Notes: a model not told the origin generated them from the sequence alone. A stretch of DNA of 64,000 nucleotides from CAYFPX01 sp964501915 (GCA_964501915.1 CAZCVP010000004.1:32185-96184); one strand, 5' to 3'. Positions 42,867 through 54,082 are shown, counted from the stretch's first letter. Translations and numbers: made by a program.

Positions 42867-44603
42867 ATGGTCGGCTGCTGGCTCGGGTTGCTCGGTGGTG
42901 CGTGGGCGGCGCCCTACCTGGTCCAGGTGGGAGGGCCCGTCGAGCTGGGCGTGGCCGGGGCCGCGCCGATCGTCCTGGCCGACGAGGCGGTGGGCTGGTT
43001 CCTGCTCTACGAGGCGGGCCAGGACCTCTGGCGTGTCTCGCTCGGCGCGGATCTCGCGCTCGCCGGAGACGCCCCGGAGGCGCTGGGGGCCGGCGTGCAG
43101 CCCTGCGAGGATCACCGTGTGGTGCCCTGTGCCGACGGCGGCTGGCTGCACCAGTGCGGCGGCACCCTGACCTCCGACGACGACACCGCCTGGGCCTTCC
43201 TCTACGGGTCGGACTGGTCGCTGCTCGTGTCGGGGGCCCTGGAGGCCGGGCTGGAGACCTCGCGCCACGGCGGGGCGCCCCTGGTCTGCGGGACGAGCCT
43301 CCAGGCGACGGCCTTCTCCCCCGACGAGGGCACGACGGCACCGCTGGTGGTCTTCGACGAGGACCTCTCGCTCCTGGCCTCCCCCTACGACGTCCCTTCG
43401 GCGCCGGGGCTGACCGGGGCCCTGTTCTGGCTCCAGGAGGACGCCGGCGCCCTGGCGCTGGTCGTCGCTTCGCCGGAGGACGGCGAGCTGCGGGTCGACC
43501 GGCTGGACGCCGCCACGGGAGAGGCCCTCCAGGCGCGCCACGCGGAGCCCGTGTCCGGTGACGACCTGCAGGTGCCCGCGTGGCTCGGGGGCGCCCCCCT
43601 CGGCGACCTCCAGGTCGTCGCCCACCTGGTCCGGGATCCGACCCGCCGGGTCGGCACCGACCAGGGCGAGGTCTGGCTGGCCGTGCTGGACGACCGCGGC
43701 ACCCTGCTGGAGCAGGTCCAGGTCGCCGTGGCGGACGGCGCGGCGACCTCCCCCTCCGTGGCCCTCCAGGGGGACACCCTCCTGGTGGCCTACGAGCTGG
43801 AGGGCCAGCTCCTGGGCGTGGAGGTCGAGGTCGACCTCGTCGCGGTCCAGTCCGAGGTGCGCGGTCCGGTGGTGCGGGCCGGGTCGGACCGCTCCGCGGA
43901 GGTCGGTGGGCCCGTCGAGCTGGACGGCAGCGACTCCTACGATCCCGAGGGGCAGGACCTGGAGCACGCCTGGCGGCTGATCTACCAGCCGGCGGCCTCC
44001 GCCCTCGTGGAGGCCGATCTCGCGGGCGCCGACACCCCGCGGCTCACCTTCACGCCGCTCGAGCTCGGGGGGTACGAGCTGGAGCTGACGGTCGACGACG
44101 GCGCGGAGACAGCCAGCGACACCGTGGTGATCACGGTGGTCGAGCAGCTCGACACGGGCCTGGGCAACCAGGAGCCGATCGCCGACGCCGGCCCGGATCG
44201 GGTGATCTACCTCGGCGACGTGGCCACCCTCGACGCCTCGGCCTCCGACGACGCGGACGGGGACCCGCTGAGCTTCACCTGGCGCCTGGCCGCGACCCCG
44301 GCCGGGTCGGACCTGGCGGACGCGGACCTGGTGGGTGCGGACGCCGCCGAGGTCTCCCTGACCCCCGACGTGGAGGGTGCCTACGAGCTCAGCCTCGTCG
44401 TCAGCGACGGCCTGGCGCTGGCGAACGACCAGGCACAGGTCACCGCCCTGACCCGGGACGGGACCTGTCAGGGCTGCGGCGCGGCGCCGGGAGGGGGTGG
44501 TTGGGTGTTGTGGTTGCTGCCGGCGCTCGTCGGGGGGCGACGGGACGGCCCTACCTCAGCAGCCCCAGGCTCGCCCTGGCCTCGAAGCGGTCGGCAAAGG
44601 TGA
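42867..44603 (+). CDS. Secreted PKD-domain protein with MYXO-CTERM-like tail
   Basis: 578 residues from the ATG at 42867, chosen for its AGGAGG four bases upstream and its signal peptide MVGCWLGLLGGAWAAP. Residues 20-330 form a propeller-like region without a named family. Two PKD/cadherin-like domains follow (DGSDSYDPEGQDLEHAWRLI and DASASDDADGDPLSFTWRLA). The end, CQGCGAAPGGGGWVLWLLPA then GGRR, resembles a MYXO-CTERM sorting tail (Cys motif, helix, basic cluster). Unusually, about 17 residues follow the basic cluster. The 3' end overlaps the convergent gene by 53 bases. Confidence 0.78.
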   Translation: MVGCWLGLLGGAWAAPYLVQVGGPVELGVAGAAPIVLADEAVGWFLLYEAGQDLWRVSLGADLALAGDAPEALGAGVQPCEDHRVVPCADGGWLHQCGGTLTSDDDTAWAFLYGSDWSLLVSGALEAGLETSRHGGAPLVCGTSLQATAFSPDEGTTAPLVVFDEDLSLLASPYDVPSAPGLTGALFWLQEDAGALALVVASPEDGELRVDRLDAATGEALQARHAEPVSGDDLQVPAWLGGAPLGDLQVVAHLVRDPTRRVGTDQGEVWLAVLDDRGTLLEQVQVAVADGAATSPSVALQGDTLLVAYELEGQLLGVEVEVDLVAVQSEVRGPVVRAGSDRSAEVGGPVELDGSDSYDPEGQDLEHAWRLIYQPAASALVEADLAGADTPRLTFTPLELGGYELELTVDDGAETASDTVVITVVEQLDTGLGNQEPIADAGPDRVIYLGDVATLDASASDDADGDPLSFTWRLAATPAGSDLADADLVGADAAEVSLTPDVEGAYELSLVVSDGLALANDQAQVTALTRDGTCQGCGAAPGGGGWVLWLLPALVGGRRDGPTSAAPGSPWPRSGRQR

Positions 44604-45228
44604 CCTCCACCTCCAGGTTCTGCCCTTCGAATTTCTCGAGGGGCGCATCGATGACCAGGAACTCCTTGTAGATCACGTCCCGCCCGACCCCGTCGAGGCG
44701 GCCCCTGCGGAAGGCCAGGGCCTGCAGTCCGCCGTGTCCGCTGACGGGCCGTCCATCCCCGATCCGCCAGACGTAGTCGTAGCGACCGGTCGCGGCGACG
44801 GTGTGCTCGCCCGAGGTCAGGACCAGCACGGCACGGACCTGGTCCACGCCGATCTGGTCGCGCTCGAGCCAGACGGGAACGAGCAGGAGCTGGAGCTCGT
44901 GCACGGCCTCGGGCGGGACCTCTCGCAGGTGACGGGCCAGCGCCTCCTCGGGGGTCTCGTCAGGTGTCGCCGGGGCCGGCGGGGGCTCGCCGCCGGGCGT
45001 CAGGGGGCGGCTGCGCTCGAAGACCTCTCCCGGGTGGGTCCAGGCCCAGGCCAGCAGCACCAGGATCACCACCCCGAGCGCGATCATGCCGGGCCCGTTG
45101 CGCGAGAGCTCTACCTGGACGTTGCGACGCCGGGCCGGACGGGCGTGGAACTTGGCGAAGTAGACCCCACAGTTCGCGCACTCGACGGTGCCGTCGGGCT
45201 GGGGCTTCCGGCAGTTGGGGCAGACCAC
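44551..45228 (-). CDS. Zinc-ribbon membrane protein of unknown function
   Basis: 225 residues from a GTG start (MVCPNCRKPQPDGTVECANC). The N-terminal zinc ribbon has CPNC and CANC knuckles and is followed by a basic patch, then one membrane helix at about 53-73 (GMIALGVVILVLLAWAW). The C-terminal ~140-residue domain is exported and beta-rich. The ribbon is of the zinc-ribbon/DUF type that starts many myxobacterial envelope proteins. It lies downstream of clpA on the same strand (35-base gap), so co-transcription with clpSA is possible. The role is unknown. Confidence 0.72.
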   Translation of the reverse strand: MVCPNCRKPQPDGTVECANCGVYFAKFHARPARRRNVQVELSRNGPGMIALGVVILVLLAWAWTHPGEVFERSRPLTPGGEPPPAPATPDETPEEALARHLREVPPEAVHELQLLLVPVWLERDQIGVDQVRAVLVLTSGEHTVAATGRYDYVWRIGDGRPVSGHGGLQALAFRRGRLDGVGRDVIYKEFLVIDAPLEKFEGQNLEVEVTFADRFEARASLGLLR

Positions 45229-45263
45229 GGCGCCAGACCTAACGGTGTCGGGCGCCGGGGTCC

Positions 45264-47582
45264 CTACTCGACGGTCTCCGGTGTGTCCTCGTCGGTCGTG
45301 GGACCGGGCAGCGCCTTCTGGTCCTTGCCCTCGATGGCCTTGGGATCCGGCTCGAGGTAGCTGAAGGTCAGCTCCTTGCCGTCCGCCGCGACATCGACCT
45401 TGACCCGACCGCCGTCCTGGAGCTCTCCGAAGAGGATCTCGTCCGCCAGGGGCTTCTTGATGTGGGTGTGGATGGTGCGGGCCATCGGGCGGGCACCGAA
45501 GCGGATGTCGTAGCCCTTCTCGCCCAGCCAGGCGCGGGCGGCCTCGCTCAGGTCGAAGGTGACGTCCCGCTCGCCGAGCTGAGCCTCCAGCTCCATCACG
45601 AACTTGTCCACGACCCGCAGGATCGCCGGCTGTGGCAGCTTGTTGAACCACACCGTGGCGTCGAGGCGGTTGCGGAACTCGGGGGAGAACATCCGCGCCA
45701 GGGCCTCGGAGCCCTTGTCCTTGGCCTCTCCCGGGGAGAAGCCGATGCTGCCCTTGGCGATCTCCTGGGCGCCGGCGTTGGTGGTCATGATGATGACCAC
45801 GTTGCGGAAGTCCGCCTTGCGGCCCTGGTTGTCGGTCAGGGTGGCGTGGTCCATCACCTGGAGCAGGACGTTGAACAGGTCCGGGTGTGCCTTCTCGATC
45901 TCGTCGAGCAAGAGCACCGAGTGGGGGTTCTTGACGATGCTGTCGGTCAAGAGCCCGCCCTGGTCGAAGCCCACGTAGCCGGGGGGCGCACCGATCAGGC
46001 GAGAGACGGTGTGCTTCTCCATGTACTCGGACATGTCGAAGCGGATGAACTCGATGCCGAGGGCGAAGGCGAGCTGCTTGGCCAGCTCGGTCTTGCCCAC
46101 ACCGGTCGGGCCGGCGAACAGGAAGGAGCCCACGGGCTTGTCCGGATCGCCGAGCCCGGCCCGCGAGAGCTTCACGGCGCCGGCGACCTGGTCCACCGCG
46201 GAGTCCTGGCCGAAGAGCACGGCCTTCAGCCGGCTCTCGAGGTCTCCGAGCTGCTGCTTGTCCTGGGCCGAGACGCTGCGCGGCGGGATCCTGGCCATCC
46301 GGGCGATGGTGGCCTCCACGTCGTCGACGTCGACCACGGTGGCCCCCTCGCGGAGCTGGACCTCGGCGCCGGCCTCGTCCATCACGTCGACGGCCGAGTC
46401 CGGGAGGTGGCGGTCCCGGAGGTGCCGGTAGGCGAGCTTCACCGCGGCGTCGATGCCGGGATCGGTGTAGGACACGCCGTGGTGGTCGCCGTAGTACTGC
46501 TTGATGCCGTGGAGGATCTGGACCGCCTCCTCCTGGCTCGGCTCGTCGATGGTGAGGGTCTGGAAGCGCCGGCACAGGGCCCGGTCGGCCTCGATCGAGC
46601 CCCGGTAGTCCTTGTGGGTGGTGGAGCCGATCATGCGCAGCTCCCCGTTGGCCAGGGCGGGCTTGAGCATGTTGCCGGCGTCCATGTTGCCGCCGGTGGT
46701 CTGCCCGGCACCGACGATGGTGTGGATCTCGTCCACGAAGAGGATCGCGTCGTCGTCCTCCTTGAGCTGGTCGATCACGCCCTTGAGGCGCTCCTCGAAG
46801 TCGCCCCGGAAGCGGGTGCCGGCGAGCAGTCCCCCCATGTCGAGGGCGTAGACGCGGGCCTCCTCGAGCAACTTCGGCACCTCGCCTTCGTGGATGCGCA
46901 GGGCGAGGCCCTCCACGATGGCCGTCTTGCCCACGCCGGGCTCACCGATCAGCAGCGGGTTGTTCTTGCGCCGGCGGGCGAGGATGTGGACGATGCGCTC
47001 GATCTCGGTGTTGCGTCCGATGAGCGGGTCGATGCGGCCCTCGGCGGCGCGGGCCACGAGCTCCGTGCAGAAGGAGCTGAGGGGGTCCTTGGCGGGTGCG
47101 TCCTCCTCTTCGGGCTCGGTGCCCGCGGGGCGCCTGGCCGGGCTGCCTCCGCCCTTGCGGATGCCGTGGGCGATGTAGTTCAGGAGGTCCAGGCGCTCGA
47201 TGCCCTGGCTCTGGAGCAGGAAGACGGCGTGGCTGTCCGTCTCCCGGAACATGGCGACCAGCAGGTTGCCGGCGTCCATCTCCTTCTTGCCCGAGGACTG
47301 GACGTGGTACGCCGCCCGCTGGACCGCCCGCTGGAAGGCGAGGGTCTGCTCGGGCACCGCGTCTTCACCGGTCGGGAGCCTCTCCAGGCTCTCGTCGAGG
47401 AAGGTCTCCAGCGCCTCCTTGATCGCCTCCCGATCGCCACCGCACCCGGCCAGGATGTCCTGGGCGACAGGGTCGTGGAGCATGGCGAAGAGCACGTGTT
47501 CGAGGGTGAGGTACTCGTGGCGACGCTTGCGCGCTTCCTGGATGGCCAGGTTCAGGGTGACCTGGAGCTCACGGCTCAGCAT
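45264..47582 (-). CDS. clpA: ATP-dependent Clp protease ATP-binding subunit ClpA
   Basis: 772 residues, the standard ClpA length. Two Clp_N repeats (1-145), AAA-1 with Walker A GEPGVGKT and Walker B ILFVDEIHT, and AAA-2 with GPTGVGKTELAK and LLLDEIEKAHPD. The C-terminal D2-small domain ends in an acidic Pro/Thr tail. It unfolds substrates and feeds them to ClpP in the cytoplasm. Its ATG directly follows the TGA of clpS, so translation is coupled. clpP itself is not in the window. The ClpP-binding IGL-type loop could not be confirmed by eye. Confidence 0.96.
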   Translation of the reverse strand: MLSRELQVTLNLAIQEARKRRHEYLTLEHVLFAMLHDPVAQDILAGCGGDREAIKEALETFLDESLERLPTGEDAVPEQTLAFQRAVQRAAYHVQSSGKKEMDAGNLLVAMFRETDSHAVFLLQSQGIERLDLLNYIAHGIRKGGGSPARRPAGTEPEEEDAPAKDPLSSFCTELVARAAEGRIDPLIGRNTEIERIVHILARRRKNNPLLIGEPGVGKTAIVEGLALRIHEGEVPKLLEEARVYALDMGGLLAGTRFRGDFEERLKGVIDQLKEDDDAILFVDEIHTIVGAGQTTGGNMDAGNMLKPALANGELRMIGSTTHKDYRGSIEADRALCRRFQTLTIDEPSQEEAVQILHGIKQYYGDHHGVSYTDPGIDAAVKLAYRHLRDRHLPDSAVDVMDEAGAEVQLREGATVVDVDDVEATIARMARIPPRSVSAQDKQQLGDLESRLKAVLFGQDSAVDQVAGAVKLSRAGLGDPDKPVGSFLFAGPTGVGKTELAKQLAFALGIEFIRFDMSEYMEKHTVSRLIGAPPGYVGFDQGGLLTDSIVKNPHSVLLLDEIEKAHPDLFNVLLQVMDHATLTDNQGRKADFRNVVIIMTTNAGAQEIAKGSIGFSPGEAKDKGSEALARMFSPEFRNRLDATVWFNKLPQPAILRVVDKFVMELEAQLGERDVTFDLSEAARAWLGEKGYDIRFGARPMARTIHTHIKKPLADEILFGELQDGGRVKVDVAADGKELTFSYLEPDPKAIEGKDQKALPGPTTDEDTPETVE

Positions 47583-47936
47583 TCAGGCCTCCTCCACGGT
47601 GCATTGCAGGGGGAACTCGTGCCGGCGGGCCAGGTCGACGACCTTGCGTGACTTGGTCTCGGCGATCTCTCGCGTATAGACCCCCGCCACTCCGATTCCC
47701 GTCCGGTGCACGTGGAGCATGATGCGCGTGGCCTCCGCCTGGTCGCGCCGAAAGATGCGTTGGAGGACATAGACCACGAACTCCATGGTGGTGTAGTCGT
47801 CGTTGTGGAGCAGCACCTTGAACATCGGCGGCTTCTTCAGCTTGGGCCGCTCCTCGAGGGCCACTCCACCCTTGTGCTTGGGATCGCGGTCTTTCTCGTC
47901 GGGACCGAGCAGGGGTCTGGAGAGGTGCGGCTTCAT
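47583..47936 (-). CDS. clpS: ATP-dependent Clp protease adaptor ClpS
   Basis: 117 residues. Hallmark segments are FKVLLHNDDYTTMEFVVYVL (N-degron pocket with the Asp-Asp pair), RDQAEATRIMLHVHRTG and the C-terminal PLQCTVEEA. ClpS delivers N-end-rule substrates to ClpA, whose gene follows with zero spacing. The ATG at 47936 is chosen; an in-frame GTG at 47975 would add 13 residues and sits next to the divergent nth start. The N-terminal tail is long and charged, as usual for ClpS. Confidence 0.95.
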   Translation of the reverse strand: MKPHLSRPLLGPDEKDRDPKHKGGVALEERPKLKKPPMFKVLLHNDDYTTMEFVVYVLQRIFRRDQAEATRIMLHVHRTGIGVAGVYTREIAETKSRKVVDLARRHEFPLQCTVEEA

Positions 47937-47979
47937 GGTGCTGTTGGAATTATCACCGGCTCGGGAGGGCTCCACCAGG

Positions 47980-48657
47980 ATGCGCAGAAGGGAAAAGGCG
48001 GAGCGGATCGCTGCCGTGCTGGATCGGCTCTATCCGGAGCAGCCCATTCCCCTTCGACACCGGGACCCCTTTACCCTCCTCGTGGCGGTGATGCTCTCCG
48101 CCCAGACCACCGACAAGAAGGTCAACGAGGTCACACCGGCCCTGTTCGACGCCGCCTCCACCCCCGAGCAGATGGCGGCCCTGGGAGCGGAGGCCATCCT
48201 GCCCGTGATCCGCCAGCTCGGGCTGGCCCCGACCAAGGCGAGGAACCTGGAGGGGCTCTCGCGGCTGCTCGTGGAGCGGCACGGGGGTCGGGTACCCGCC
48301 GAGATGGCCGCCCTGGAGGCGCTGCCCGGCGTGGGCCACAAGACGGCGTCGGTGGTCATCTCCCAGGCCTTCGGGCTGCCGGCCTTCCCGGTGGACACCC
48401 ACATCCACCGCCTCGCCTGGCGCTGGGGGCTGTCCTCGGGCCGCAACGTGGTGCAGACCGAGCGCGATCTGAAGCGGGTCTTCCCGGAGGAGTCCTGGTC
48501 CAGGGTCCACCTCCAGATCATCTTCTTCGGCCGAGAGCACTGCCCCGCGCGCGGTCACGACCTGGACGGCTGCCCGATCTGTGCGTGGGCAGCGTCGAAG
48601 ACGGTGCGTCGGACGGAGGCGGCCGGGGGCAAGAGGCGGGTACCATCCCGCCGGTGA
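47980..48657 (+). CDS. nth: Endonuclease III with altered Fe-S motif
   Basis: 225 residues of the HhH-GPD DNA glycosylase/AP lyase family, for base-excision repair of oxidised pyrimidines. The HhH motif LPGVGHKTA contains catalytic Lys121; VDTHIHRLAWR contains catalytic Asp139. The [4Fe-4S] region differs from the usual CX6CX2CX5C: here C188-X9-C198-X2-C201 and no fourth Cys (Lys at the expected place). The cluster may be absent or differently liganded. The ATG at 47980 is divergent from clpS. Its stop overlaps the GTG of the next lipoprotein gene (GTGA). Confidence 0.93.
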   Translation: MRRREKAERIAAVLDRLYPEQPIPLRHRDPFTLLVAVMLSAQTTDKKVNEVTPALFDAASTPEQMAALGAEAILPVIRQLGLAPTKARNLEGLSRLLVERHGGRVPAEMAALEALPGVGHKTASVVISQAFGLPAFPVDTHIHRLAWRWGLSSGRNVVQTERDLKRVFPEESWSRVHLQIIFFGREHCPARGHDLDGCPICAWAASKTVRRTEAAGGKRRVPSRR

Positions 48658-50285
48658 GGTTCCTGCTCTCGATCTCGGGCCTGCTCCTGGCATCCGGGTG
48701 CTTCTACGTCTCCTCGGACGACCTGGCGGATCGCCTGGAGGCGAACGTTCCGGATCGCGACGGTGACGGCACACCGGACGACGAGGACTGTGAGCCCGAC
48801 GATCCCGCGGTCCACCCGGGCGCCGACGAGATCTGCCTGGACGGCCTCGACAACGACTGCGACGGCGGAGCCGGGTCCTGTCGAATGGAGGGGGACGTGG
48901 CCCTGGCGGACGCCAGCGCCCGGCTCCTCGGAGACGCGGACGTCGGGGCTGTCGGCTGGTCCTTCCTGGGCGAGGATGCCGTGGGTCCGACGGGGCAGTC
49001 CGTGTTGATCGCGGGCCTGCCTGCCGCCGACGCGAGTGGGATCGATGCCTATGGTCGGAAGGCCGGCCGCGTCCTGCTCTACACGGGCCCGATCTCCGGC
49101 ACGCTGAGCGCGGACGGTGGCGCCTTCGCCGAGCTGGCGGGAGACCAGGACGGCCTGATGCTGGGCTACGCCCTGGCAGCGGTGGGCGACATCGACAGCA
49201 ACGGTCATCCCGACTTCGCCATCGGCGTGCCCGGCGACGACCGGGGAGCGGTCCTCGGAGGGTCGGTCGGGGTGGTCACCGGTCCCGTGAGCTCCGACTC
49301 GGTCCAGTACTTCGGCGATCTCGACCTGGTCGGTGCCGGAGAGGTGGAGGGTGGCTTCTTCGGGGGCGCCCTCGCCGGCGGCGGCGACGTCGACGGCAAC
49401 GGCTGGGCGGACCTGGTAGTCGGCGAACCCTCCGTCGGCGTCCTGTCCCGCAGCGACGGCTTCCGGGAGCCGACCACCTTCCTCCACGGTCGCGTGCTGC
49501 TCTACGACTCGTCCGAGGGCCTGGGCATGTTCGACGACCCTGTGGCCACCCTCGAGGGCAGCGAGGACACCTGGCTGGCCGGCGCGGCCGTGGCGCTGCT
49601 GCCCGATGTCGACGGCGACGGGCGCGACGAGGTCGCCGCCGGGGCCTACGCGGACTCCACACAGGCGACCTTCGGCGGCGCGGCCTTCGTCTTCGCCGGG
49701 CCGGTCGAAGGCAGCTTCGACCTCGAGCTGGCCGACGTGGTCGTGAGGGGCGAGGTGGAGAACGAGGTGCTCGGCTACTCGATCGGTGGCGCCGGGGACC
49801 TCGATGGGGATGGTCTCCAGGACTGGTTCACGGGCTCACCCGGGGTCGAGGACGCCACCGGGGTGCTGAGTGTCTTCCTCGGTCTGCCGTCGGGACCGGT
49901 CAGCTCGGTGGACGCCGAGCTGCACGTGGCGGGGTCCGAGGTGGGCCAGGCGACCGGCACACAGGCCGCCTCGGTCCGGGACTTCGATGGCGACGGTGCC
50001 GACGACCTGGTGGTCGCCGCGGTCGGCTGGGCGGCCAAGGACGCAGACCCCACCGGGACGGCCTGCCTGTTCTACGGACCTCTCGCCGCGGGCACCCTCA
50101 CCCTCGATGCCGCAGACGCCTGCATCCGCGGCGAGGACTCCTCCGCTGGCCTGGGGTACAGGCTGGCCGGGGGGGAGGACCTCGACGGGGACGGCTGGCC
50201 GGACCTGTTGGTGGCCTCCACGGGCCAGACCGTGGAGGACGAGGTCCTCGGCGCCGTCTACCTGTTCTCCGGTGGTGCGATGTGA
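48654..50285 (+). CDS. MopE-motif and FG-GAP beta-propeller lipoprotein
   Basis: 543 residues. Lipoprotein signal ISGLLLASGCFY. Residues 35-75 form the Asp-rich 'putative metal-binding' MopE motif (DRDGDGTPDDEDCEPDDP, then GLDNDCDG). About seven FG-GAP repeats follow, with calcium-loop sequences such as DIDSNGHPDFAI, DVDGNGWADLVV, DVDGDGRDEVAA and DLDGDGWPDLLV. It is a surface or outer-membrane-linked calcium-binding propeller of unknown ligand. The GTG start overlaps the nth stop, so the pair is translationally coupled, although a functional link with DNA repair is unlikely. Confidence 0.87.
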   Translation: MRFLLSISGLLLASGCFYVSSDDLADRLEANVPDRDGDGTPDDEDCEPDDPAVHPGADEICLDGLDNDCDGGAGSCRMEGDVALADASARLLGDADVGAVGWSFLGEDAVGPTGQSVLIAGLPAADASGIDAYGRKAGRVLLYTGPISGTLSADGGAFAELAGDQDGLMLGYALAAVGDIDSNGHPDFAIGVPGDDRGAVLGGSVGVVTGPVSSDSVQYFGDLDLVGAGEVEGGFFGGALAGGGDVDGNGWADLVVGEPSVGVLSRSDGFREPTTFLHGRVLLYDSSEGLGMFDDPVATLEGSEDTWLAGAAVALLPDVDGDGRDEVAAGAYADSTQATFGGAAFVFAGPVEGSFDLELADVVVRGEVENEVLGYSIGGAGDLDGDGLQDWFTGSPGVEDATGVLSVFLGLPSGPVSSVDAELHVAGSEVGQATGTQAASVRDFDGDGADDLVVAAVGWAAKDADPTGTACLFYGPLAAGTLTLDAADACIRGEDSSAGLGYRLAGGEDLDGDGWPDLLVASTGQTVEDEVLGAVYLFSGGAM

Positions 50286-50331
50286 TCCGCGCCGCGTTGA
50301 CCGATGCCAACCCCCCCGGTAGGGTTCGCCC

Positions 50332-51207
50332 ATGATCCTGTCCCTGTTCGCCCTCTCCGTCGCCCACGCCATCGACTGCGAGAAACCCAGCACGCTGCTC
50401 GACTTCCAGCACGCGGCGACCCGAGGCGAGACCGCCTTCGCCGGCATGGACATCGAAGGCCTGGTGGCCGCCCGGGACCTCGCCGCCAGCCACCTGGAGT
50501 GTGTGCAGGAGCCGGTCACCCCGGAGGTGGCGGCCGCCTTCCACCGGCTGATGGCGATCGTGGCCTTCACCGAGCAGGACCTCGACGCCGTGCTGGCGGA
50601 GTTCCACGCCGCTCGCCGGCTCCAGCCCGGGTACCAGATCCCGGAGGAGGTAGCGCCCCAGGGCCACCCCCTCATCCGGCTCTACGAGGACTCCGTGTCG
50701 GCGGCGGAAGGGGACCTCTCTCCCGTGAATCCACCGGTCGGCGGCTGGGTCAGCGTCGACGGCGTGCGCGGTGCTCCGGTCCCGACCGGGATCTCCACCA
50801 TCGTCCAGGCCTTCGAGTCCGATCAGACCCTCGTGGAGACCGTGTGGCACCTCCCCGGCGAGGAGCTGCCGTCGTGGGGGCCCGATCCGGCGCTCGCTTC
50901 GGCCGGGACCTCCCAGGGCCTCGGCCGCGGCCTCAAGCTCGGCGCCACGGGAGCGAGCCTGCTCGCCGGGGGCGTGATGATGTACGGGGCGTGGCGCTCC
51001 AACTGCCAGTTCTGGTACACGGACAGCGGTTTCGTGTCCGACTACGAGGATCGCTGCTCGCGCTTCAGTGGCAGCTTCGAGCCCATCGCCGACGACGGCG
51101 AGTCCCTGAAGAAGCAGAAGAACCAGACCAATGCCCTGTACTTCAGCTCGATCGGGGCCGGCGTGCTGGGGGTCGGGCTCGGCATCGTGACCGTGATCCA
51201 GTGGTAG
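50332..51207 (+). CDS. Exported protein of unknown function with two C-terminal hydrophobic segments
   Basis: 291 residues. Short signal peptide (MILSLFALSVAHA-ID). The N-terminal ~110 residues are helical and TPR-like, as in many myxobacterial envelope proteins. A short PEGA-like stretch follows (PVGGWVSVDGVRGAPVPTG). At 200-222 and 268-289 are Gly/Ala-rich hydrophobic segments (GATGASLLAGGVMMYGAW; GAGVLGVGLGIVTVIQW) flanking a Cys-containing loop. The overall arrangement is common in Myxococcota genomes but without assigned function. The ATG at 50332 follows GGGTTCGCCC with a poor ribosome site. Confidence 0.68.
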   Translation: MILSLFALSVAHAIDCEKPSTLLDFQHAATRGETAFAGMDIEGLVAARDLAASHLECVQEPVTPEVAAAFHRLMAIVAFTEQDLDAVLAEFHAARRLQPGYQIPEEVAPQGHPLIRLYEDSVSAAEGDLSPVNPPVGGWVSVDGVRGAPVPTGISTIVQAFESDQTLVETVWHLPGEELPSWGPDPALASAGTSQGLGRGLKLGATGASLLAGGVMMYGAWRSNCQFWYTDSGFVSDYEDRCSRFSGSFEPIADDGESLKKQKNQTNALYFSSIGAGVLGVGLGIVTVIQW

Positions 51208-51314
51208 GGCATCCCACGGCCGCGCCCTGGATGTCCGGCGGTGACTTCGGAGTTTCTTCGTGGCGGTCAGGGCCTTGCCGGGGGACGCTGAGCGGGTAGT
51301 TGGAGTCCAGCGGG

Positions 51315-53129
<1,815 letters not shown>

Positions 53130-53146
53130 CCCGTAGACTCACGTCG

Positions 53147-54082
53147 ATGACCTCCACCACCCCCGGCGCCCTGGTCCTCCGCGGCGTCGACGTTCGGGCC
53201 GGGAGCTTCCAGATCCTGCACGGCGTGAGCCTGGAGCTCCGTCCGGGGGAGCTCTGTGGGCTGATCGGACCCTCCGGGGCCGGGAAGAGCACCCTGATCA
53301 AGGTCCTGCTCGGGCTGCGCAAGCCCTCCTCGGGCGAGGTCCGGCTCGGGGGAGGGACCGTCGGCGAGGCCGGGCCCATCGGCTACGTCCCCCAGGACGA
53401 CGCCCTCCACCGCACCCTCACGGTCGCCCAGACCCTCTCCTACGGCGCCGAGCTGCGCCTGCCGGGGACCACGGCCGAGGCCCGGCGGGCCCGCATCGAC
53501 CAGGTGTGCGTCCAGGTCGGGCTGCGCGAGCGCCTCGGCGTCAAGGTCGGGCGGCTGTCCGGGGGGCAGCGCAAGCGGGTGTCGGTGGCCCTGGAGCTGC
53601 TCACGCGCCCCCCCGTGCTGATCCTCGACGAGCCCACCAGTGGCCTCGACCCAGGCCTGGAGGCCCGCACGATGGGACTGTTCGAGGAGGTCGCCACCAG
53701 CGGGCGCATCGTGCTCGTGGCGACCCACGCGATGCAGAGTCTCGACCTCTGCGATGCGCTGCTGGTGCTCGTGGCCGGGCGGGTCGCCTGGTTCGGGCGC
53801 CCGGCCGACGCCCCGGCCTGGTTCCGGACGGACCGCTACGCCGGCATCTTCGACCAGCTCCCCAAGCGGGAGCCCGGGGCCTGGGGGCGGGCCTGGAACA
53901 CCTGCGCGGAGAGGCAGGCCTTCGGTCGACGTCCGCTTCCGGGGCCGGCCGCCCAGCTCCCGCCGGCGTCCGCCGGACGGGCTCCCGAGCCTGGACCGGA
54001 GCCCCCCGAAGAGGACCCGCTGGCAGCGGCCCGCCTCGAGCTGGCCCGCCTCAAGGCCGAGCGGGGCGAGGGCATCTCGTGA
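53147..54082 (+). CDS. ABC transporter ATP-binding protein (ABCG-like)
   Basis: 311 residues. Walker A GPSGAGKST (about 44), Q-loop GYVPQDD, signature LSGGQRKRVSV, Walker B VLILDEPTSGLDP, and switch His in VATHA. The long C-terminal extension (about 215-311) is Pro/Glu/Ala-rich and ends in a charged helix. The pairing with a single-domain ABC-2 permease makes it a half-transporter ATPase of the exporter type, similar to ABCG. The ATG at 53147 is 17 bases after the kinase stop, and its TGA overlaps the permease GTG. The transported substrate is unknown. Confidence 0.9.
   Translation: MTSTTPGALVLRGVDVRAGSFQILHGVSLELRPGELCGLIGPSGAGKSTLIKVLLGLRKPSSGEVRLGGGTVGEAGPIGYVPQDDALHRTLTVAQTLSYGAELRLPGTTAEARRARIDQVCVQVGLRERLGVKVGRLSGGQRKRVSVALELLTRPPVLILDEPTSGLDPGLEARTMGLFEEVATSGRIVLVATHAMQSLDLCDALLVLVAGRVAWFGRPADAPAWFRTDRYAGIFDQLPKREPGAWGRAWNTCAERQAFGRRPLPGPAAQLPPASAGRAPEPGPEPPEEDPLAAARLELARLKAERGEGIS

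Noticed and set aside
51208..51314. Sigma54-like TGGC…TTGC pair upstream of the kinase
   Set aside because: Spacing between GG and GC is three bases too long.
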